Positions 56,691-64,000 of a DNA stretch of 64,000 bases are shown one piece after another. The notes under the pieces were generated by a model. The model searched no databases. It had not been told where the DNA came from and saw only the letters and a program-made list of their open reading frames with translations. The position numbers and the translations under genes are program-made. This stretch comes from Hondaea fermentalgiana (taxonomy: Eukaryota > Sar > Bigyra > Thraustochytrida > Thraustochytriidae). The DNA is taken from assembly GCA_014084085.1 (NCBI GenBank), contig NPFB01000121.1, positions 245,334-309,333 of the forward strand, in the 5' to 3' direction. How positions within the stretch are numbered: the first letter of the stretch is position 1; each line of letters begins with the position of its first letter.

Positions 56691-58697
56691 CTAATCACTC
56701 CACTCGTCCGAGTCGGAGTCGGAATCGCCCATCATGGCGCGACGATCGTTCATGGTCTCGATGAGCTTGGCCATGAGCTGATTCTGCGCCTTGGGCTTCA
56801 TGCCATCGAGATCGGGCAGCTGGCTGGGTCGCTTGCGAGGTGCCTGGGCGGAAGGCGTCGGCACGCGGCGCAAATCGACGCCGCGCTGGATGCCCTGCAA
56901 AAGGCCAGAGACGGGCTTGCGCGGCTTGGTGAGCTGCTGCTTGGAAGATCCTGCCCGAGACCTCGGTTTCGGGGCGGGCGGCATCGCAGGCATCGCAGGC
57001 ATTGCCGGCATCGCCGGAGCGCTGGGCGGCGCAGATGGCAAGGCCGGCAAGGAAGGCAAAGGCGGAAGCTCCGGAACCGGAGGAGGTGCGGGCGGGACAA
57101 CGGGGAGCGGAGGCGGAGGCGGCGGGGGCACGTTCGTGAGCGTGGGTGGTTTGGACTTTGGCACAGGCGGGGCCTTGGCTTTGGTCGTGAGTGCCTTGAG
57201 CGAGAGTCTACGCGAGGTGCGCGGGGGCTTTGAGGCCTCGACACGAGCGCGCGCCTGCTCGTTTTTGGCACGTAGTTCCGCGATCTCGGCCATGATGCGG
57301 TCGCGTTCGGCGGCCGCATCTTCGGCTTCGCGACGGGCTTGCTCGGCCTGCTCGCGTGCAAGCTCTGCGGCCTCTTCGGCCTCCCTCTCTTCGTCTGACT
57401 TTTGAGGCGTTTGATGGACTCGCGCCACACTTTGACGGTAATTGTTGACTGCGAGATGCAGCTGTTTGTCAGCCTTGGCGGCGACCTTTTCGTGCTGTTT
57501 GGCCTCCTTTTCCATGGCGCGAAGCTCCCTGGTTGACTCCTTGAGAGCCCTTCGCGGGGGCAAAGGCGGGGGCGCCTTTGTCTCACGGAAGGGCGCAGAA
57601 GGCTCTTCGTCCTCATAGTCGTCATCAGGGTTGTCGTTGTCGATATCACCGTAATCTTCAGGTTCTTCGTCTTCTTCGTCTTCTTCTTCGTCTTCCTCTT
57701 CGAGAGTTTCCAGACGTTCATTCTCTGCTTCCTGCTCGGCAATGTAGGACTTGTTGTCCTCTTCCCAGGCAGCGAGTGCAGCCTGCTCTGCCTCGTAAGC
57801 AGCAAGGTCCTCGTAATATTGGCGCATTTCCTCTTCGTACTTGGCATACGCGGCCAGTTCATCTTCCGTGAGGCCCTCGACTGCATCTTCGATTTGGTCC
57901 TCGGTAAGATCTTCGTATTCGGGATCCTGCTGGTAGAGTTCAGTGACCTGCTTTTGGCGTTCCGTCTGCTTGATGGTTTCCATAATGGCGGCTGCGGTCT
58001 CTGGATCCTGAAGATCGCGCTTCTTAATGCCCGCTTGCTTAAAGAGCTGTTTCCACTGGGGCGCGAGATGATTCACGTCGAAGGTACCATCGGTGTTGAC
58101 ACCAACATGCTGGTCATGCTGCAGCATGCGTACCTCGCCAATCTTAAGGGACTCGCGGGCCTTGGGCTTGACACCGCCAAAGAGACCTCCAAAGAGACCC
58201 TTCTTTTCCTTTCTCAAAAGGTTTGCGCCAGCGTTGGACTTGCTGGTCGGTCGCAGGGCCATGACCTTGCTGAGAAAGGTTCGTGCCTCGCCAGCATCGG
58301 CAAAGCAAAAGCCGGCAACGGCATCCTCGATTTCGATCGAGTGAAACTGCGCAGAGAGCACCTCGTAGGTCATGTCGAGGTAAAGCTCGTAGCTAAATCG
58401 AAGACTGAACGACTTCAGGTCATAGATTTGAAACACAAAGGCATCGACGGAGCGATCGATGATGAAAACGAGAGCGCCGACAACATTGGTGGTGGTCCAT
58501 TCTTCGTTGGAAAGGTGAGAGAACGAGCGCAGAATAGAGTCCTTGCCAGGTTTGCGAAGGGCCTTGGGGTCCGGGGACGCCAAGTGAAGTCTGGCAATCG
58601 CTGCGGCCACGACGGTCTGCCGCGCACCCACCACGGACTGGAGTTTGGCGCGTTCCTCCTGCGTGATGAGCGGTTTGCTGGGCGACAAGGCAGCCAT
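56691..58697 (-). CDS. WAS: WASP-like actin nucleation-promoting factor
   Basis: A 668-residue protein with the full WASP layout. A WH1/EVH1 domain (about 15-155) contains WTTTNVVGALVFIIDRSVDAFVFQIYDL. A Lys-rich segment follows, then a CRIB/GBD (about 186-225, HDQHVGVNTDGTFDVNHL, matching the HxxHVG motif that binds Rho-family GTPases). Acidic and helical regions (280-500) are followed by a proline-rich tract (about 515-590, PPPPPPPLP). A WH2 motif lies near 595 (LLQGIQRGVDLRRV), and the protein ends in an acidic, Trp-containing sequence (DSDSDSDEWSD), the Arp2/3-activating end. WASPs relay Cdc42/Rac signals to Arp2/3-driven actin branching. The acidic middle (EEEDEEEDEEDEEPED) is unusually long. 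Converges with kinesin, stops 119 bases apart. Single exon. Confidence 0.92.
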   Translation of the reverse strand: MAALSPSKPLITQEERAKLQSVVGARQTVVAAAIARLHLASPDPKALRKPGKDSILRSFSHLSNEEWTTTNVVGALVFIIDRSVDAFVFQIYDLKSFSLRFSYELYLDMTYEVLSAQFHSIEIEDAVAGFCFADAGEARTFLSKVMALRPTSKSNAGANLLRKEKKGLFGGLFGGVKPKARESLKIGEVRMLQHDQHVGVNTDGTFDVNHLAPQWKQLFKQAGIKKRDLQDPETAAAIMETIKQTERQKQVTELYQQDPEYEDLTEDQIEDAVEGLTEDELAAYAKYEEEMRQYYEDLAAYEAEQAALAAWEEDNKSYIAEQEAENERLETLEEEDEEEDEEDEEPEDYGDIDNDNPDDDYEDEEPSAPFRETKAPPPLPPRRALKESTRELRAMEKEAKQHEKVAAKADKQLHLAVNNYRQSVARVHQTPQKSDEEREAEEAAELAREQAEQARREAEDAAAERDRIMAEIAELRAKNEQARARVEASKPPRTSRRLSLKALTTKAKAPPVPKSKPPTLTNVPPPPPPPLPVVPPAPPPVPELPPLPSLPALPSAPPSAPAMPAMPAMPAMPPAPKPRSRAGSSKQQLTKPRKPVSGLLQGIQRGVDLRRVPTPSAQAPRKRPSQLPDLDGMKPKAQNQLMAKLIETMNDRRAMMGDSDSDSDEWSD

Positions 58698-60317
58698 CGT
58701 GTCTCGTCTCTAGCCGAAGAAGCGGCCTTGAACGTCCACGTAGGCGGCGGTGTCAGCTCGCTCGCTCGCACGCTCGCACGCCTTGCTTGCTAATATGCTT
58801 GCGCCGAGAGCCCCGCCTCGACGCGGTGAGCTCGAGCAAGGCCTCGATGCACGGGGCGAGTGACGCTCGCCGCACGCGCACGGAGTGAGGCCGGCGCGTT
58901 CGTTCCGGGTCCGCCGCGAGGGCTCCCTCGCTCGGCGAGCGCAGCGCGTGCGCCGATTTTTCAGATTTAGACCCCGCTCGCTGGACGGGCCGCGCCTCCG
59001 CGCAGGACCAGGGGAAGACGGCGGGCGGTTGGGCGGGCGGCCGCGCGTCGCGAGGCTGGCCGGCCGGCCGGAGGTTCGCGCGTGCTCGCTCGCTCGCAGA
59101 CTCGCGCGCGCGCGGCGGGTCGCGGGTGTTGGTCGTCTGGGCTCCGGAGGCCTCGGGGAAAGCCGGCGCGGGATTCCGCCGTCACTAGAAGTGCTGTGAG
59201 GGGAATTCGGGAAAGTACGCCTTGTGTGATACGCGGATAGTATGGCGTGCCACTGTAACTCAATCCTAGCAGTGTACTCAAAGGAAGAAAAGGAGCATGG
59301 ACTGCCGGCTGCACGTGCCGCGGCTTTTAGGGGGGGTTCAGAGGTCCAGAGTGCTCCCTATAGATGCGATCGAGAAGCAGGGAAGAGGCGCGGAGGAGCG
59401 GGGTAGGAAAGAATGTCGGGGAAATATAGTTTATAGGAGCGCGTCAAGAGTCGCACAATCACGGTGTGCATGGCGGAGGAGAAAGTATCAGAGTCGGAGA
59501 GCGGCGGCGGCGTCTGTTTGATACGTTATCCTCGTCAGCACCAGCAGGACTTCCTCGGTGACAGGTGGGTTGCTCTCATTGCATTCAATCCTCATTTTCC
59601 CGAAAGAATGGTGAAACAACGTAACGCGAAGCTATAGGTTGGTGTACGCAGGAAGGCAGGGGCAGGCAAGCAGGCAAACAGAAAGGCAATTGGTCTTCAG
59701 ATAGGGTAAAAGATTGACTGTGTTTTCTTTTTGGACAAATATCGAAGCTCTTTCATTGCAAATGCTGGGCTTGAACTTCAAAAATTAGACATTTTCGCTT
59801 TGGAAGGGCGAAAGTTGTCAAAAATGAGATGATGATGCTTAGTGACCTTGCGTAAAGACAAAGAACACCCGGGCCAGATGCAAGAGGCATGGAACTCAGA
59901 TGTGTTGGGCTTGCCTGCGTCATCTCCTGCGCAGCACTTTAATGCAGACTGCGACGCGATCCAATGGATGCCTGAGCTTCCATACTTGGAGAGGTCCTAT
60001 CGGCGTTCAACTTTATCGCATCTCGACTGGCCATCACTTGTTCTTCTGTGTTGTACCTCAAATTGTTCTTGTTGCTGTGTCTGCTGTGTTGACGTGCCAT
60101 GTTTCGCAGTTTCCTGTCATGCCATATCTTTTCGTTTCATGATGTGTATCGCATCTTGAATTATTCTTGTTGCTTTTCTTGCCGTCCTGGCATGCCGTGT
60201 CTTGTAGTTTCTTGACATGCTATGTCGTTTCTTACATTATATTGCCTCGACGTACGTTGCATGCAACCACTGCACATGGAACGATGATAAAAAAAAATCC
60301 TATCGGGGCTGTCTACT
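58698..60317. other. Intergenic region with a diverged duplication
   Basis: GC-rich, CGAGCG-type DNA next to the WASP-like start (promoter), turning AT-rich near 59500-60300 (3' flank of the LACTB2-like gene). It holds a diverged tandem duplication (60058-60238). No gene seen. Confidence 0.5.
60058..60238. repeat. Diverged tandem duplication
   Basis: Segments 60058-60140 and 60157-60238 align over most of their length (shared TTCTTGTTGCT, GCCATG/GCCGTG, CAGTTTC/TAGTTTC, CATGCCAT/CATGCTAT) with roughly three quarters identity by eye. The divergence suggests an old duplication. No coding meaning. Confidence 0.6.
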
Positions 60318-61466
60318 TCATTTTACCAGTGTCCAGCCGTCGCTCGTACGCTTGACACGAGTCTCGCGCTGAAGTTTGTCGAGATGCTGGGCTGTGGAGC
60401 GCGAGGCGCCACGTTTGAGAATCCAAGAGAGATTCTGGTTTGCGTAGATGAGGTCGACAAGCGCTTGAATCGTCTTGGGTCCCTTTTCGTCGCCGAGCGC
60501 AGCAAGAATTTGGTCCTCGCGGCGCTGACGGTGTTCAATGTATTCTTTGATCCGTTTTGTACCGTCTGGGACGACAGGACCGTGACCCGGATAAAGACGC
60601 CCCGGCTGGACCTTGCCGTCGCTGTGGTCCTGGACGAGAGTCTGGGAACTCGGCGCTGTGTCGCGCTCATCGGGGCTGACCGCGTCGAGATCGAGCTCGG
60701 CGTCGTCGCTGGAAAGTATGACCTCCGTTTTTGCGATTTCGAGCTCGCGTAAAAGAATGCGCAAGCTGCCAACGTACTCGTGAAGGTTTTCAAAGACAGC
60801 CGTGCCGGATCCAAGGACGCAATCGCCCGAAAAGATGGCAGCTTCTTCTTGGAGGACAAGCGAAACGTGATCGGCAGTGTGACCCGGAGTGAGCACCGCG
60901 CGAAGGGTGGCCCCACGAACGGCGATGACTGATGCGTTTTCGAGGATGCGATCATAGCGTCGACCTGAAGGGTCTTTTTCGTTTGGTCGTTTGGGTCTTT
61001 TCCAAAAGCATGCGTCGGGAAAAGCCTGGCGAAGCTTTGGGACGCCGCCGACGTGATCCTCGTGCTCGTGCGTCAGGATGACGTCAGAAATGGTGGCGCC
61101 GAGGTCGCGAAGGGTCTCGATAAGGAGTTTGTGGTACTGTGCATTTCCGTCGCCGGCGTCGATGAGAACACGACGTTCACCGGTGCCAACGATGTAGGTG
61201 TTTGTGCCTTGGAGGGTGAATGCGCCAGGGTTTTGGCCAAGAACACGGACGATACGCGGCGAGAGTACAGCGACACTTTGGACCTCGGGGAGCCCTTTGG
61301 GTGGTCCGCCAAAGTTTGCAAGGCGGTATGCAAGACGTTTGCGGCGTTGGCGAGCTCCGGGGACGATGAAGAGGCGCGCGAGCTGTACAAGAAGCGCCAC
61401 GAACCCGAGAAGGCCGAGGCTTTGCAGCGCTTGGCGCGCTGAGGCTCCGAAGGATGTGTTGGACAT
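60318..61466 (-). CDS. LACTB2: LACTB2-like metallo-β-lactamase-fold hydrolase, membrane-anchored
   Basis: A 382-residue protein from ATG 61466; the frame is open 35 codons upstream but only from GTG. The MBL fold carries the zinc ligands THEHEDH at 132-138, then the later metal-ligand region TPGHTADHV and FSGDCVLG, and a GHGPVV motif. The C-terminal winged-helix segment (about 330-382, YANQNLSWILKRGASRSTAQHLDKLQ) matches LACTB2, a mitochondrial endoribonuclease in humans. Unlike human LACTB2 (288 residues), it has an N-terminal hydrophobic segment (LGLLGFVALLVQLARLFIV, about 16-35) and an 85-residue acidic insert before GHGPVV. Inferred: membrane-bound nuclease or related hydrolase. Single exon. 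Confidence 0.9.
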   Translation of the reverse strand: MSNTSFGASARQALQSLGLLGFVALLVQLARLFIVPGARQRRKRLAYRLANFGGPPKGLPEVQSVAVLSPRIVRVLGQNPGAFTLQGTNTYIVGTGERRVLIDAGDGNAQYHKLLIETLRDLGATISDVILTHEHEDHVGGVPKLRQAFPDACFWKRPKRPNEKDPSGRRYDRILENASVIAVRGATLRAVLTPGHTADHVSLVLQEEAAIFSGDCVLGSGTAVFENLHEYVGSLRILLRELEIAKTEVILSSDDAELDLDAVSPDERDTAPSSQTLVQDHSDGKVQPGRLYPGHGPVVPDGTKRIKEYIEHRQRREDQILAALGDEKGPKTIQALVDLIYANQNLSWILKRGASRSTAQHLDKLQRETRVKRTSDGWTLVK

Positions 61467-62329
61467 TCTCTTTGTCGCGGCGCCACGACCCTCGAGCGCG
61501 AGCAGAGGGCCGCCGGGCGCGAGCAAGCGGCGTGGAAGGGGCGTAGAAAGCACGAGCGTGGGCAGACGCACGGGGCTTGCAGAGCTGGTTTGCTGGTCTG
61601 ATGCGCCAGCCAGAGGCTAGGTCCGAGAGACTCGCGCTGCTGGTCTGCACGTCTGACTCTTGCTGAAATGCGTTTTGGGTGGAAAAGCAATGTGCCCAGA
61701 AAGAAGCAAACAAGTAGTAAAAGGACAAGACACGGCATGGCATGGCTGGAGGGGGCGCGCGCTGATAGTGAGCGAGCACCCGGGTCCTTGCTTTATTTTC
61801 TTTTTCGTCTGTCTTGCTAAGCAGAAATTGCTGCTGCTGCTGCTGGCGTAGCGAAGGGAATGGATTGGGAGCACGCAAAAGAAAGCAACAGGTGTGACGA
61901 AAACCAGAGTCATGGGTGAGATGAAATGGTAAATTGTAAAAAAAATCGTTGATGTAGTAGGCGAGAGCGAGAATCAAAGGGAAATCTTGATCACTCGCTA
62001 ACGTTTGCGGATGCAAACCTTGTAGGAGTTGATTGAGTTAGCACGAATGTCAGAGAGGGAGGGGAAAAGGTAAAGAAAAGAGTGTATAATCGTGTGCAGT
62101 ATTGCAGTTGCGGAAAAGAGTTTTTTCTGAGATTGAAGGGATAGATGTACGTCGAGGAGGAAGAAGAAGAAGAGGAAGTGGGAAGAGGTGAGTAAATGAG
62201 ATATACGATGAGAATGAGAACGAAGCGTCGCAATCATTGTTCAAGCACTTCGCCAGTCAATCAGCCCGCTCGGTGCAGTGCGCAGCGGGTGAGGAAGACA
62301 AAGTGGGAGAAGGAGAGAGCGTGTTGAAT
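61467..62329. other. Intergenic region, two minus-strand genes
   Basis: Promoter region of the LACTB2-like gene (up to about 61660) and the 3' flank of the HMGB gene. It contains short CTGCTG and GAAGAAGAAG runs and AT-rich DNA after 61900. No gene seen. Confidence 0.5.
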
Positions 62330-62911
62330 TTACTCGTCGTCCTCATCGTCATCGTCCTCATCATCGTAGCCACCATCGTCGAGGACCGAGGTCATCTGGC
62401 CGCCCTGCTGGGAGAGGTTGAGCATCTCGCGGTCGTAGCGCTGGCGGTCAGCCTCGGCCTGCTTGAGGTAAGGCTGGCGCTCGGCCTCGCTGGTGTCCTT
62501 CCACCTGGCGCCGAGGACCTTTTGAATCTCGACCATGGACTTTTCCGGGAACTCGGCCTTGACGGTCTCACGGAGGGCTTTGCAAAAGTACAGATATGCG
62601 GACATGGCGCGCTTGGGGCGGTTGGGGTCCTTGCGCTTTCCCTTGCGCGAGTACATGGGGTCAGGCTGGTAGGTTGACATGGCGTTATCGTAGCGAGCCT
62701 TGTCGTCGGCGGCTAGCTTGTTGTAGGGGTCCTTCTGGTCGTCGGACATGTTCTTCCACTCCTCTCCCAGGCGCTTGCCCATCTCACCAAAGCCCATGTC
62801 GGGGAACATTTCCTTGAGCTGGGGGCGGCGCTCCTTGCTGTAGAAGAGGAAGCCCGTCAACGCCCGCTTGGGCTTGTTGGGGTCCTTCTTGAGAGCCTTG
62901 GTCTTGGGCAT
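62330..62911 (-). CDS. Two-box HMGB-type DNA-bending protein
   Basis: A 193-residue nuclear protein with two HMG boxes. Box A covers about 12-82 (PNKPKRALTGFLFYSKERRP...MGKRLGEEWKNMSDDQKDPYNKLA) and box B about 95-165 (PNRPKRAMSAYLYFCKALRE...QKVLGARWKDTSEAERQPYLKQA). The tail is strongly acidic (YDDEDDDDEDDE), as in vertebrate HMGB1/2. HMGB proteins bind bent DNA without sequence preference and help nucleosome and transcription complexes assemble. The Pro-Lys-Arg box entry and the internal Trp are conserved. Single exon; the ATG at 62911 begins right before box A. Confidence 0.96.
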   Translation of the reverse strand: MPKTKALKKDPNKPKRALTGFLFYSKERRPQLKEMFPDMGFGEMGKRLGEEWKNMSDDQKDPYNKLAADDKARYDNAMSTYQPDPMYSRKGKRKDPNRPKRAMSAYLYFCKALRETVKAEFPEKSMVEIQKVLGARWKDTSEAERQPYLKQAEADRQRYDREMLNLSQQGGQMTSVLDDGGYDDEDDDDEDDE

Positions 62912-64000
62912 CTTGCCTGCTTTTTGGTTAACCTGCGCGTCTGGTTCTTCTCTGTTGTCGTCGTCGTCGTCTTCGTCAGTTCACCTTGCTCGTCCGCTTT
63001 TCTTTCACTCCACTCGACCCGACTCTGCTCTTCTCCTTTCCCGCCGCCTGCACGTTCGCCTGCACGTTCGCCGCGCCCAGGCTGCCGGCTGAGCAGAGCA
63101 GAGCAGAGCTGTGTAGCTCCGCGCAAGCGCCGCTCGCTCGCTCGCTCGCCTTCGCGCACGCCGCCTCGCCCGCCTCCCCGCCTCGGTTCGCTCCACGCAC
63201 AGCAGCAGAGTATGTGTTTCTGATCTGCTCGTGGGCCTCCCCTATTTTTGCCGCCCCTGCCTGCTTGCCTGCCTTGCTTGCTTGCCTGGGCCTGCCGCGG
63301 ATTTTCCCCTCCCCTATTCGCGCCCCTTGCCGCGGTCGTTAGCCGCCTCCGCCCTGCTTGCCCGCCTTCCGCGCCTCCCGTTTTTCCCGCGCCCGCCGAG
63401 GGAAAAAACACGGCGAACAAAACCGGCGCGCGCACCGCCCTAGCCGGCCCCTAGCACCTCGTACCCGCGGCACATTTGTGGGAGGTACGCCGCGGCCGGC
63501 CGGAGGCGGGGAAAGAAGGGAGGGAGGCGAGGGGCAGCAAGAGGAACGACTTGAAGACGTCTTGCTCGCGAGGGGCTCTCGCTCTCTCGCTCGCTCGCAC
63601 GCGCGCACGTGGCGGCGGGGGAAGAGGATGGAGAACGTCCTGGTCGGGTATGGGCCGTGGCGGAGAAAAGGCTTGCGAAGGGAGGTCGGGTGATGGATGG
63701 ATCGTGATTAATCGCGATACGATATGCGTGGGAATCGAAGATTTTCAAGACAATTTTTCAAACCCGGCTCGCGAAGATACGCGAGTCCGAGCGCGCGAGC
63801 GTCGCGCTCGTCTTGTCCTGCGCACCATGTACTCCTCTCGCGCGCGTCCGCCCGTACATCCGTCCGCCCTGCCCTGCCTTGCCTTGCCTTGCCCTACCTC
63901 GCCTCGCCCGTGCGCACGGCGCGCCCCGCGAAGATGCGCCCCCGCGCATGCGCCCGCGCGCGCCTCATCCCGTTCCGCGGCGCCGCGCATCGCGCGCGCC
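62912..64000. other. GC-rich flank upstream of the HMGB gene
   Basis: About 1.1 kb of very CpG-rich DNA with GTCGTC, CTCGCTCG and TGCCTTGCCTT repeats, probably the HMGB promoter and further intergenic DNA to the window edge. Frames on both strands are long but Arg/Ala/Pro/Ser-rich and carry no domain. Confidence 0.5.

Noticed and set aside
61467..61571. Upstream extension of the LACTB2-like protein as a mitochondrial presequence
   Set aside because: Starts with GTG; no ATG. Eukaryotic use of GTG is unlikely, so ATG 61466 is used, though an unseen exon is possible.

Overview
This is nuclear DNA from a GC-rich, gene-dense, intron-poor eukaryote. No bacterial operons, ribosome-binding sites, CRISPR arrays, rRNA genes or convincing tRNA genes were seen. 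An outer-arm axonemal dynein intermediate chain shows a lineage with motile flagella. With γ-tubulin, a WASP-like protein, a chromatin SET protein, large intronless genes and long GC-rich low-complexity intergenic DNA, it fits a stramenopile protist, most plausibly a labyrinthulomycete (thraustochytrid). That assignment is inference, not a database result. Two runs of 100 N (2433-2532 and 37142-37241) are scaffold gaps.

Layout. 1-10.8 kb: a partial unknown gene running off the left edge (minus), a reticulon-like ER-shaping protein (minus), and a 2383-residue nuclear-looking giant of unknown function (minus) with a glutamine-rich tract, a cysteine-rich module and two SUMO-interaction-like motifs. 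11.8-19.1 kb: a DUF262+DUF1524 (GmrSD-type restriction endonuclease-like) gene (minus) and a SulP anion transporter (plus). 19.8-26.5 kb: a PHD/chromo-barrel-like/AWS-SET-postSET histone methyltransferase (minus), divergent from an ACAD10/11-type aminoglycoside-phosphotransferase-fold protein (plus). 27-31.3 kb: an ENT-like transporter and axonemal dynein intermediate chain 1 (both plus). 31.6-37.1 kb: a pentameric ligand-gated channel homologue with an extra N-terminal Ig-like domain and a C-terminal SAM domain (minus), then a low-complexity S/Q-rich protein cut by the gap (minus). 37.2-42.4 kb: a leucine-rich-repeat membrane protein built from at least 16 one-repeat, 69-nt, phase-2 exons (plus). 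42.8-49.3 kb: γ-tubulin (plus), a UBXN7-like p97 adaptor (minus) and a secreted twin-vWA protein (plus). 50.5-64 kb: a small unknown protein (plus), a CIA30/NDUFAF1-like complex I assembly factor (minus), a kinesin (plus), a WASP-like actin nucleation factor (minus), a membrane-anchored LACTB2-like metallo-β-lactamase-fold hydrolase (minus) and a two-box HMGB protein (minus).

Neighbouring genes do not form a pathway; the order is ordinary for a eukaryotic chromosome. The most notable points are the Ig-like/pLGIC/SAM architecture, the GmrSD-like enzyme in a eukaryotic context, the recently amplified LRR exon-intron array with a hybrid intron recording loss of one exon, the chromo-barrel-like + SET fusion, and the giant unknown protein. 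Starts were placed at ATG codons. Several reading frames stay open further upstream but only from GTG or TTG, and those extensions were not accepted.
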